Positions 20,961 through 32,430 of a stretch of DNA of 64,000 bases are shown here, in pieces. The DNA lies in assembly GCF_031143425.1 (NCBI RefSeq), contig NC_090438.1, positions 776,127,138 to 776,191,137 on the forward strand, given 5' to 3'. The notes under the pieces are model-generated. The model did no database searches. It was not told the origin of the DNA and was given only the letters and a program-made list of their open reading frames with translations. Made by a program: the position numbers and the translations under genes. This DNA is from Pleurodeles waltl. Lineage: Eukaryota > Chordata > Amphibia > Caudata > Salamandridae. Position 1 is the first letter of the stretch. Every line of letters begins with the position of its first letter.

Positions 20961-21279
20961 TTGCCACCTTAGTGCATAATGTTAAACACTTTTGCATGCT
21001 GAAGTTTTCAATAAAGTGCTCTCTCTGAGACTCATTTCAGGTAGAGGGGAGCTCAGGACTCCTGTGTGATTTTTTGCCACTGCTTTTCCCGTCCCGAGTT
21101 CTGAAGATCAGGAATGGCCAGACCCAAGTCATCTTAGTATCTTTAGATTGGGTAAGGAGAGTGTGGTACCCAGAACTTCAGAGCAAAAGCAGCTATTCTT
21201 TGGTGAGGCTACCACTTCGGGAGGATCTTCTGTCACAACAGCAAGGTAGGGTCCGGTACCCAAACCTGTACAACCTGCA

Positions 21280-21730
21280 CCTTCATGCATGGAGATTGAG
21301 CTGAGTCAGTTGGTGCAGTCAGCCTTCCTAACAACATTGTGGATGTCATCCTCTATGCCAGGTGCCATTCTACAAATTCTGTCTATGCTAGGAACTGGGA
21401 CAAGGCAGCTTAGTGTGGCACCTGCACTACTGACCCATTACGGCCCAAACCGTCAGCTGTCTTATTGTTTGTTTTATCACTGGCCCAACACTGACTTAAA
21501 TTGGGCACCAGTAAAGGTTATCTGTTGACCAACCATCTTTGTTCAAATCACCAGTTGTTATGAGATTTCTAAATAATTTGACTCATTTGTTTCCTTTAAA
21601 ATCCTTTGTGATGTCACAGTGGGCTCTTAATTTGGTCCTCTCTATCCTTATGTGCATGCCTTTGGAACAAATGCACAGCTGTTCACTCCTGACTCTGAAG
21701 ACTGTTCTTGGTCATCGTTACACCTGGTAT
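21280..21730 (+). pseudogene. DIRS tyrosine recombinase fragment
   Basis: Three frames in succession show weak similarity to the N-terminal part of DIRS recombinases (ILYARCHST..YARNWDKA, then RFLNNLTHLFPLKS, then a LLTLKTV phrase that precedes the first catalytic block). Similarity stops near 21730, before the R-H-R-Y catalytic residues, where the next repeat starts. Family assignment depends mainly on its position behind the DIRS RT. Confidence 0.5.
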
Positions 21731-21744
21731 ACTCAGTGTGGGTT

Positions 21745-24700
21745 CCACTGACTTTTTGCCTTCCCCTGTCCTGTTTTTCTAACTTTATTTTTGCTGGCTT
21801 TGGGATTTTGTGCACTTTACCACTGCTAGCCAGGGCTAAAGTGCAGATGCCACGTAACATGCTGACATTGGCTTAACCACAATTGACATATTTAATTTAC
21901 TTGTAAGTCCGTAGTCAAATGCACTATATATGCCCAGGGCCTGTAAATTAAATGCTAGTAGTGGACCTGCAGCACTGATTGCACCACCCATTTCGACCTG
22001 AAGATGCACCCAGTTGCCAGGCCCACACCTTCATTTTTATTACATATATTGTAATGTAGGCTCTGGCTAGCCCCAAGGGCAGGGTAAGGTGTATTAAAAA
22101 AAATAGACATGTACTTTTAAACTTAACATGTCCTGTTAGTAAAAACTTATCACATTTGTTTTTCACCCTTTCAAGGCTTATCTCTCCCTTAGGTTAATAT
22201 CGGGGTTACCTTGACACAACCTTTACATGTAACTCCCAATTGGGAAAACATAGAAATTTGGAGTTTGGTGTCTCTGGACTCACAATTTAAAATCACAATT
22301 TATGGTGAAGGTGGATTTTAAATTGTAAGTCTGAAAATGCCACTTTTAAAAAGTTGGCATGTTCTTACTTAAACCATTCTGTGCCTCTATCTGTCTCTGA
22401 ATACACGTCTGGGGTGGGTGACACCTGGGCTTTGTGCATTCTCTCTAGACAGTTACACACAAAGGATGTGACATTTGCATCCTGATGGCCTATTGCCAGG
22501 ATGATGTGTCTTTCTGGGCTAGACAGGAGGGAGGAGCTGACAGACCTGAATAGGGCTGTGCCTCGCCCCACAAAAAGGGCTGCGTAACCCTATCTAGTGT
22601 CTGGAACAAGGAAAGGAAGGGTAGGGACTGTGTTCACTTCAAAGGCCTCTCTTTGAAGTCTCTCCCACTTCAAAGGCTCAACTGGATATAAGTACTAGAC
22701 CCTAAACCCCTCCATATCAGACCTTTGCTGGAACCAAGGACATTCTGCCTGTAAGAAGAGCTGCTGTGCTACAGGAGGGACTGCCACTTTGCTAAGTGCT
22801 TTGCTCTGTAGGCCTACTGCCTGCTGTTTGCTGTGATGTAGGAGGGATTGCCACTTTGCTAGCTGCTTTGCTGTGTTGGCCTGCTGCTTCTTGCCTGGGA
22901 GTGATAAGGACTGGACCTGCTCTCTACATCCTTGACCCTACGTTTTTCAAAGGGCCCACTGCCTTGACCCCTGTCCTTGAGGTCTCAGGGCCATCAAAGA
23001 CTCCCTGCAACTTTGCTTCAGCTTCTGGACTCTGCTAACTGTGAGTCCTCCCTTGCCTGAGTGCCAATCCAGTTCTGGGCCTCAGACATGGGTTCTACTA
23101 AAAAGCAATGCATTGAGGCAGTTGCACCACTTGTAGGAAGGTAGCCTCTTTCTAGCCTTGTTACCCTCACTTTTGGCCTGTTTGTGAGTATATGTCAGGG
23201 TGTTTTTACTGTCTCACTGGGATCCTGCTAGCCAGGACCCCAGTGCTCATAGTGAAGACCCTATTTGTCAGTGTGTTTTATATGTCTCACTGTGACCCTG
23301 CTAACCAGGACCCCAGTGCTCATAGTTTGTGGCCCGAATCTGTGTATCTGTGTAGTGACTAACTGTGCCACTGAGGCTCCGCTAACCAGAACCTCAGTGC
23401 TTATGCTCTCTCTGTCTTTAAAATTGTCACTGCAGGCTAGTGATCATTTTTTACCAATTCTGATTGGCACACTGGAACACCGTTATAATTCCCTAGTATA
23501 TGGTACCTAGGTACCCAGGGTATAGGGGTTCCAGGAGATTCCTATGGGCTGCAGCATTTCTTTTGCCACCCATAGGGAGCTCAGAGAATTAAAACACAGG
23601 ACTGCCACTGCAGCCTGAGTGAAATAACGTCCACATTATTTCACAGCCATTTTACACTGCACTTAAGTAACTTATAAGTCACCAATATGTCTAACCCTCA
23701 CTTAGTGAAGGTTAGGTGCAAAGTTACTAAGTGTGAGGGCAACCTGGCACTAGCTAAGGTGCCCCCACATAGTTCAGGGCAATTTCCCTGGACTTTGTGA
23801 GTGCGGGGACACCATTACACATGTGCACTACATATAGGTCAATACCTATATGTAGCTTCACAATGGTAACTCCGAATATGGCCATGTAACATGTCTAAGA
23901 TAATGGAATTGTCCCCCCCATGCCAAATATGGTATTGGGGTGCCAATCCCATGCATCCCCGGGGCCCCAGCATGGACCCTGGGTACTGCCAAACCAGCTC
24001 TCTGGGGTTTTCACTGCAGCTACTGCTGCTGTCAACTGACAGACAGGCTTCTGCCCTCCTGGGGTCTGGGCAGCACAGTCCCAGGAAGGCAGAACAAAGA
24101 ATTTCCTCTGAGAGAGGGTGTTACACCCTCTCCCTTTGGAAATAGGTGTTAAGGACTGGGGAGGAGTAGCCTCCCCCAGCCTCTGGAAATGCTTTGAAGG
24201 GCACAGTTGGTGCCCTCCTTGCATAAGCCAGTCTACACCGGTTCAGGGATCCCCCAGCCCCTGCTCTGGCAAGAAACTGGACAAAGGAAAGGGGAGTGAC
24301 CACTCCCCCTGTCCATCACCACCCCAGGGGTGGTGCCCAGAGCTCCTCCAGTGTGTCCCAGACCTCTGCCATCTTGAATGCAGAGGTGTGAGAGCACAAT
24401 AGAGGCCTCTGAGTGGCCAGTGCCAGCAGGTGACGTCAGAGACCCCTCCTAATAGGTGCTTACCTAACTAGGTGGCCAATCCTCCTCTGAGGGCTATTTA
24501 GGGTCTCTCCTGTGGGCTTCTCTTCAGATAACGAATGCAAGAGCTCACCAGAGTTCCTCTGCATCTCCCTTTTTGACTTCTGCCAACGATCGACCGCTGA
24601 CTGCTCCAGGACGCCTGCAAAACCGCAACAAAGTAGCAAGAAGACTACCAGCAACATTGTAGCGCCTAATCCTGCCGCCTTTCTTGACTGTTTCCTGGTG

Positions 24701-26883
24701 GTGCATGCTCTGAGGGCTATCTGCCTTCACCCTGCACTGGAATCCAAGTAGAAATCTCCTGTGGGTCGACTGAATCTTCCCCCTGCTAACGCAGGCATCA
24801 AACTTCTGCATCACCGGTCCTCTGGGTCCCCTCTCATCGTGACAAGCCTGGTCCCTGGAACACAGGAGCTGGATCCAAGTGACCCTGACAGTCCAGTGGT
24901 CCATCTGTCCAAATTTGAGGGAGGTAAGTCCTTGCCTCCCACGCCAGACAGTAATCCTGTGTACTGCGTGAACTGCAGCTGCTAGGGCTTCTGTGCACTT
25001 TTGCAAGGAATCCTTTGTGCACAGGACAACCCAGGTCCCCAGCACTCTGACCTGCATTGCTCAACTTGCTGAGTTGACCACCGGCTTCCTGGGACCCTCT
25101 TTTGTTGTGTTGAGTTTTCTTGAACCTGTGTTCAAGTGCTTCTGCGGGTGCTGCCTGCTTCTGCATGGGCTCTCTGTATTGCTGAGCACCCCCTCTGTCT
25201 CCTCCTCCAAGGGGCGACCTCCTTGTCCTTCCTGGGCCCGGGCAGCACCCATTTTCTTCAACCACGACCTTTGCAGCTAGCAAGGCCTGTTTGCGGTCTT
25301 TGTGCGTGGAAACAACTCTGTATCCTCCAGCACACCGTGGGACATGTTCTGTGCAAAGGAGAAGTTCCTGGCATCTTCTGTTGTTGCAGAATCTTCAGCT
25401 TCTACCACCCAGAGGCAGCCATTTTGCACCTTCATCCTGGGTTTAGTGGGCTCCTGTCCCTCCGGACTCTTTCGTGACTCTTGGACTTAGTCCCCTTCCT
25501 TTACAGGTCCTCAGGTCCAGGAATCCATCTTCAGTGCTTTGGAGTCAGTTGTGGTCTTTGCAGAATCTCCTATCACGACTTTAGTGTGTTTCTGGGGATG
25601 TAAGGTAAATTTACTCCTACTTTTCAGGGTCTTGGGGTGGAGTATCTTGGACACCCTTAGTGTTTTCTTACACTCCCAGCGACCGTCTACACACTCCACT
25701 AGGCCAGGGGTCCCTAAGTGGTTCGCATTCCACTTTCTTAGTATATGATTTGTGTTTCCTCTAGGCCTATTGCATCCTATTGTATTCTACAGTGTTTGCA
25801 CTAGTTTTCTAACTATTTACTTACCTGATTTTGGTTTGTGTGTATATTTTGTGTATTTTACTTACCTCCAAAGGGAGTATATCCTCTGAGATATTTTTGC
25901 CACATTGTCACTAAAATAAAGTACCTTTATTTTTGGTAACTCTGAGTATTGTGATTCTTATGATATAGTGCAATATGCTATAGGTGGTATAGTAGGAGCT
26001 TTGCATGTCTCCTAGTTCAGCCTAAGCTGCTCTGCTATAGCTACCTCTATCAGCCTAATCTGATAGAACACTACTAATCTACTAATAAGAGATAACTGGA
26101 CCTGGCACAAGGTGTAAGTACCATCAGGTACCCATTATAAGCCAGGCCAGCCTCCTACACCACTCACAACCGATGCAGTGCCCTCCGGCGCAAACGGATT
26201 GCTGATTCGCCGCAGGACCTAATTGCAATGGTCAATGGCGATGCAGCGCCAATCCGAGGACACTGCTGCACAGCTCAACAACAGCGCATAGCCTACACCT
26301 CAACAGAGTTCGATGCTGATGCAGGGTCTGACTGCGAGGCTCGACAACGATGCATCGACCCGACTGCGCAGATCGGAACTGATGCATCAAGTCTTCAATG
26401 CCGACACCTGCGTCATCCACAATACTGTTTCAGCGGACCCTGCATGGGTTCCGTAGCCAGTCTGCCCTCCATGGCGGTCAGCCTGAACTTTGGATTTACC
26501 TCTGTTTAGCGCGACCTCAAATAAACTTTTAGCGCTATTTACTTTAAAGCTCTATATTGCTGTTTATGCTTTAAAACGTCATATCTTGAATTCGACTTAT
26601 TGGATTTTTGTCATTTTGGTCCTGTTAAACACAGATAAATATTCTCTATTTTCCTAAACTATGGAGTCTTTTTGTAGTGTCTTTCAATGTGTTACAGTAA
26701 TTTAAGTGTTGCACAAATACTTTAAACATTGCCTCTTAAGTTCAGCCTGACTGCTCTGCTCCAAGCTACCAGAGGATGAGCACGGGTTAATTTAGGTTGT
26801 GTATCTGAATTACCCTGTCTAGGATTGTAGTCCCTACTTGGACAGGTGACATACCTCTGCTAACTGGCAATCCAATATCTAAC
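21745..26883 (+). mobile_element. LTR-like interspersed repeat, interrupted by a solo LTR
   Basis: Noncoding sequence with a TATAAG box-like motif near 22690, AATAAA near 26519 and a C/T-rich 3' part. Its two halves, 21745-23131 and 26165-26883, are separated by the solo LTR at 23132-26159. The 26730-26880 segment echoes the 3' end of the gypsy LTRs (AGTTCAGCC-like, GAGCTACC-like phrases). TG/CA ends and a duplication could not be fixed, so both limits are approximate. It is probably a solo LTR of another family. Confidence 0.5.
23132..26159 (+). mobile_element. Solo LTR (Ty3/gypsy-type), plus orientation
   Basis: It starts TGTAGGAAGGTAGCCTCTTT and ends CCAGGCCAGCCTCCTACA. A perfect 5-bp duplication CCACT flanks it (23127-23131 and 26160-26164). 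Length is 3028 bp. Inside, near 25913, is AAAATAAAGTACCTTTATTTTT, a polyadenylation signal embedded in a palindrome that the other LTRs of this group share. It serves as the empty-site reference for the insertion at 59526. There is no coding region, so it is a recombination remnant of a provirus related to the one at 27547. Confidence 0.92.
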
Positions 26884-27546
26884 AGTCCTGGTAACTTTGG
26901 CTTGCGCATGAATGAACTCCAAGCTCTTTCAGTACAGCTGCCTTACATAAATTTTTCTGATACAAAGTGGTGTTGAGGTGACATTTTTGCCGAAAGTTGT
27001 AGCTGCTTTTCACGTTGGGAAATCAATCATTCTCCCAACATTCTTTGCTCTGACTCACCCTTCATAAGAGGAGGTGAGACCTCCGTTTTCTGGGTAGGAA
27101 ACAACTTCCTTGCAGATAACCCCCCACAAATGTTTTGCCCCCGTGAGAACTACTAGATGCTGGTTTTCCACTATGATATTGCACTGAGGCCTGCTAAACA
27201 GACTTCATTGCCAGTGATGACTGAATGTTTCACATCTGGCACAGGGCTTTAGAACTCCTGTAAGTCTCTAGTAAATGGTACCCCTGGCCCTAGGGCATGG
27301 GTACTAACAAGTGTCCCTAGGGGCTGTAGTTTATCTTATGCCACCCTAAGGGACCCACACACAAACTGCACACAGCCTGCCATTGCAGACTGTGTGTCAG
27401 GGTGCAAGCCCTGAGTGAAAACACAACATGGCGCACTCATTGTGTGCTATGCCAGTCACTGCAGGTATTATTTGTAAATCACCCATACAGCAGGCTTTAA
27501 GAGCCCTAAAGCAAGGTGCATTATAATACATGTGAGGACATATCTG
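26884..27546. repeat. Left part of the repeat that hosts the Gmr1-type provirus
   Basis: 26884-27230 has no recognisable content. From about 27240 the sequence follows the general plan of the gypsy LTRs (CTCTAGTAAATGGTACC, CACCCTAAGGGACCCAC, a TAAATCACCC block) but is clearly a different, older family. It continues at 55526 after the provirus, since ATCTG at 27542-27546 is duplicated at 55526-55530. Left boundary unknown. Confidence 0.5.
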
Positions 27547-30500
27547 TGTAGGAAAGTACCCTCTTTCTTGGTATGGTTGCCCCCTTTTTTGCCTGATGTC
27601 AGTGTGCTTGACTGTGCTCAACGGGATCCTGCTAACCAGGACTCCAGTGATTATGCTCTCTCCCAAAACTCTGTATTTAGTCCTACAATTGGCACACTGG
27701 GGCCCCACCATAATCCCTAGTATATGGTACCTGCAGCATATATTTTGCCACCCATAGGGATCCCAGGCAAAGGGTTCTTCAGGGCTGCAATTGCAGCCTG
27801 CGTGAAAAGGTGTAAGCACCCTTTCACTGCCACTTTTCCCTGCACCAGGTCACTTATAAGTCACCCCTATGGCAGGCCTTCTAGCCCAGAGGGCATGGTG
27901 CAAAGTACCTGTGTGTGAGGACACCCCTGCACTAGCAGAGCTGCCCCCATGAACTCCAGGCCCATTTTCCCGGACTTCGAGAGTGCGCAGACACCATTTT
28001 ACATGTGTACTGGACATAGGTCAATACTTATGTCCAGCTACATAATGGTAACTCCGAACATAGGTTTGGAATCAAACATGTTGCAATCATACCCAAATGC
28101 TTTTGCAAGCATTAGTTACATGATTCCATGCACTCTGGGGGCTCCTGAGAGGACACCCAGTATTGCCACTATAGCCTTCTGAGGTTTTCCAGGCAGCCCA
28201 AACTGCTGCCACCTCAGTCAGGTTTCTGCCCTCCTGTTGCTTGAGCAGCTCAAACCCAGGAAGGCACAACAAACTATTTCCTTTGGGAGAGGGGTGTTAC
28301 ACCCTCTCCCTTTGGAAATAGGTGTTACAGGGTTGGGAGGGGTAGCCTCCCAAAGCCACTGGTTATGCTTTGAAGGGCATATTTGGTGCCCTCCTTGCAT
28401 AAACCAGTCTACACCGGTTCAGGAACCCCCCTTTCCATGCTCTGGAGTGAAACTGGACAAACTAAAGGGGAGTGGCTACTTCCTTATCCATCACCACCCC
28501 AGGGGTGGTGCTCAGAGCTCCTCCAGAGGGTCCCTGGGTTTTGCTATCTTGGATTCAAGGTTGGCAGGGAACTGTGGGAGTATCTGAGTGGCTAGCACAG
28601 GAAGGTGACGGCAAAGCCCCCTCCTGATAGGTGGTCACCCAGCTAGGTGACCAATCCCCCTTTCAGGGCTATTTAGGTTCCCTCTTTAGGGTGGTTCCTC
28701 AGATTCGGTTTGCAAAGATTCCAGCAGGATACCTTTGCAACCTCCACTTCGACTTCTGACCGAAGAAACTGCATTTGGACGCTCCAGGACCTGACAAGCT
28801 GCAACAAAGAAGCAAGACTCTGCCTGCAACATTGTTTCCACAGCTCCTTCCAGCAACTGCAACATTTCCACAGTGGTACATCCTCTGAGGACTGCCCGTC
28901 TTCAGCCTGCACAAGAAAGAAGAAGGAATCTCCCTTAGAGTGAAGGAGTCACTCCCCTGCATCTGCAGGCACCAACTGCATTGACAACTGGATGTGTGGA
29001 TCCCGTCTCCTGCCAAGCTGCGTGGATCGTGCAACATGGGTGGTGGATTGAAGTGGTCCTGACGGTCCTCTCTTCCAGCTGTCAAACTTGGGTGGAGGTA
29101 AGCCCTTGCCTTCCCACGCAGGACAGTACCTCTGCGTACCTCATCATTGGCAGCTGCCAAGGCTTGTTGGCATCCTCTCCAGAGGATCTTCAGGCATCTC
29201 AAAGCTCCAGTCCCCAGCACTCCATCCTGTGACGCACAGCTTCTTGAGTGGTTCTCCTGCGATGTGGGATCCGTTTTCGTAGTGCTTCGTGGGCTCCTTT
29301 GTCTTCTGTGTCCCGCCCTGTGGGACTCCTGTGGGTGCTGTCTGTGCTTCTGTGGACTCTCTGTATTGCTGAGGGCCCCCTCTGACTCCACCTGCTGGGT
29401 AGAGTACACCTGGTCCTTCCTAGTCCCCGGCAGCACCATTTCCCGCTAACTGCGAGTTTTACATGTGCTAAGGCTTGTTGGTGGAATCCGAAGATACAAC
29501 CCAGAATGCAAACTTCCTTCCAGCATGGGACATCATCTGCATCCGCCAGGAACTCGACTTCGTCTTCTTGGATGCGGTGCTGACTCTCCTTCATCACAGT
29601 CGACTCATGTCTTGCACCTGTAGTCTGGTGGGAATTGGCTCCTGCCCTTCCTAGACTCTGTTGTGCTTCTTGGAGTTGGTCCCCTTCTTCCACAGGTCCT
29701 CTTGTCCAGGAATCCACTGTTGATGTCTTGCAGTCTCTTCTGAGTTTTGCATTATTCTTCTTCTCCTCTGTGTGTGTGTTCTGGGGAACTTACAGTGATT
29801 TACTCCTGCTTTCCTGGTTGCTGGAGGGGGGTTGTGGTACTTACCTTTGGTCTTTCCTAGTACTCCCAGCTCCCCTCTACACACTCGACTTACCTAGGGA
29901 GGGGACCGACTCTTGCATTCCATTTGTTTAGTACATGGTTTGTGCTCCACCTAGGATCATAATTCCATATTGTGATTTCACTATAGTGCACTGTTTTCTC
30001 ACTGTTTTTATGCCTATGACTGGTTACTAGTGTATATAATTTGTGTATTACTTACCTCCTAAGGGAGTATAACCTCTATAGTATTTAGTATTTGTGTCAC
30101 CAAAATAAAGTACCTTTATTTTTGTATCACTGAGGCCCTCATTACAACCCTGGCGGTCGGTGATAAAGCGGCGGTAATACCGCCAACAGGCTGGCGGTAA
30201 CAAAAATGGAAATATGACCACGGCGGAAACCGCTCAGAAAAACAGCCATTTTAACCCATTGACCACCACGGCGGAACAAACAAGCACCACGGCGGTAACC
30301 GCCAACAGCTAGGCGGAAGACAATGTACCGCCCACACTATTATGACCTGCCTACCTTTTCCGGAGCGGTACCAATGAAATCAAAAGCCTGGCAGAAACAG
30401 ATCTCAGAAGTCAAAGGACTTACCTGTGGAGACTCAGGGAGCAACCACGACGCCATGGAGCCCGAGTTGCACATATTCCCCATGCTCGTTTACCTTCTGC

Positions 30501-30999
30501 TGCATTATGAACATCAATGCCGGCGAAGACGACCACAGTGAGTACTGCCGCCTAGCACACAAGGGAGGGGGGAAGAAAAAGAGAGTGACACACACACGCA
30601 ACACCCCCACCCCCAACACCACACACACAAACAGATGCAGTAACATTACATATTCACTCTCTACCCCTCAGGAATAATGCAAGGACAAAATGATTTGAAG
30701 AAAGCAAGTGTGATACGAAAAAATACTGTGCATCAAAATCCAAACGTATATACATATTTACAAATGTAGGGACACTGCCCAGTCCTCAATGTCCGTGGGC
30801 CACAGGGCCACATCACGTAGGCCACGGCCCCACCTCACCCCTGCAACAACACGGAGAGAACACTGCAGGGGCATCAGATCGAAAATACACAGGCACCTCA
30901 GGGGGACGGGGAATGGGGGGGGCACCTCAGCCGGAAGATGGTACAACGCCACTGGTCCTGGATGTGGCTACATGCCCACTCCTTGGTCCTGGGGAGTGC

Positions 31000-31490
31000 A
31001 AGGCCACAGTCTCTCAAGTGGGTGGTTTGCCCACTGCTTGGTCCGGGGGAGTGCAAGGCCACAGTCTCTCAAGTGGGTGATTTGCCCACTGCTTGGTCCT
31101 GGGGAGTGCAAGGCCACAGTCTCTCTAGAGGGTGGCTACTTCCACTGGTTCTGGATGGGGCGGTGTGCCCAGTGTGCTGCATCCTGGGAAGGATGGGGTG
31201 AGTGGAAGGCTTCTTCCACTGGTTCTGGAGGTGGCATTGTGCCCAGTGTGCTTCATCCTGGGAAGGATGAGGTGAGTGGGTGGCTTCTTCCACTGGTTCT
31301 GGAGGGAGCATTGTGCCCAGTGTGCTGCATCTTGGGAAGGATGGGGTGAGTGGGTGGGTTCTTCCACTGGTTCTGGTGGGGACATTGTGCCCAGTGTGCT
31401 GCATCATGGGAAGGATGGGGTGAGTGGATGGCTTCTTCCACTGGTTCTGGAGGGGGCATTGTGTCCAGTGATGCAGATCTTGGGGAGTGC
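31000..31490. repeat. 75-bp minisatellite in the tail of the second Myb-like gene
   Basis: CCACTGGTTCTGGAGGGGGCATTGTG-type units recur about every 75 bp (31140, 31215, 31290, 31365, 31440). A different GGGGAGTGCAAGGCCACAGTCTC unit occupies 31000-31130. Reading frames stay open on both strands across the block because 75 is a multiple of three. The minus frame would continue exon 3 of the Myb-like gene. Confidence 0.75.
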
Positions 31491-31589
31491 AAGGTCACAG
31501 TCTCTCAGCTGGGTGTCAGACCCACAGGATTTGCAGGGCCCAGGCCGCACAACAGCCCATGGATGCAGAAATACACACTGTCCGCCGGC

Positions 31590-32430
31590 AGTGACGGCTG
31601 CACAGTGGTGGTGCAGGTGTCGGTGCTGGCAGTGGTGAGGGGAGGCTCCATCCCTTCTCCTGCAGCCTCAGATGGCTGCTTACTGGGGCTGCTGCTACTG
31701 GTGGCGGTGCTGGCGGCATTTCTGCCGGCGTTGCTGGTGGCGGTGCTGGCAGTGGTTGGGGGAGGCTACAGCCCTTCTCCTGCAGCCTTGGACGGCTGCC
31801 CACTGGGGCTGCTGCTGCTGGTGGTCGTGCATGTGTCGGTGCTGGCAGTGGTGGGGGGAGGATCCAGCCCTTCCCCTGCAGTCTCGGGCGGCTGTCCACT
31901 GGGGCTGCTGTTGCTGGCGGCGGTGCTGGCAGTGGTGGCGGGAGACTCCAGCCCTTCCCCGGCGGCCTCGGATGGCTGCCCACTGGGGCTGCTGCTGCTG
32001 GCGGCGGTGCTGGCGGCAGTGCTGGCAGTGTTGGGGGGAGGCTCCAGCCCTTCCCCTGCAGCCTCGGACGGCTGCCCACTGGGGCTGCTGCTGCTGGTGG
32101 CGGTGCAAGTGTCGGTGCTGGCAGTGGTGGGGGGAGGCTCCAGCCCTTCCCCTGAAGCCTTGGATGGCTGCCCACTGGGGCTGCTGCTTCTGGCGGCGGT
32201 GCTGGCAGTGGTGGGGGGAGGCTCCAGCCCTTCCCCTACAGCCTAGGACAGCTGCTCACTGCTGGTGGCGGTGCAGGTGTCGGTGCTGGCAGTGGTGGGG
32301 GGAGGCTCCAGCCCTTCCCCTGCAGCCTCAGACGGCTGCCAACTGGTGCTGCTGCTGCTGGTGGCGGTGCTGGCAGTGGTGGCGGGAGGCTCCAGCCCTT
32401 CCCCTGCAGCCTCGGACGGCTGAACCACCA
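31590..32430. repeat. GC-rich coding minisatellite, units of about 80-125 bp
   Basis: Units of the form GGCTCCAGCCCTTCCCCTGC...CTGCTGCTGCTGGTGGCGGTG recur about nine times with variable length in 12-bp-like steps. On the minus strand they encode PSEAAGEGLEPPPTTAST repeats of the Myb-like protein tail. On the plus strand there are long open frames of nearly 300 codons that encode only the antisense of the repeats. Those plus-strand frames are not called as genes. Confidence 0.8.

Larger units (their letters stand above)
17050..21730 (+). mobile_element. DIRS-type retrotransposon, decayed
   Basis: Plus-strand fragments occur in the canonical DIRS order: gag cysteine region (17075-17353), gag body (about 18480-19700), RT/RNase H (about 19790-20960) and tyrosine recombinase (about 21280-21730). 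DIRS elements use a tyrosine recombinase instead of a DDE integrase, have no protease, and are abundant in salamanders. Stops and frameshifts occur throughout. Terminal inverted repeats and the internal complementary region were not located, so both ends are approximate. Confidence 0.8.
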
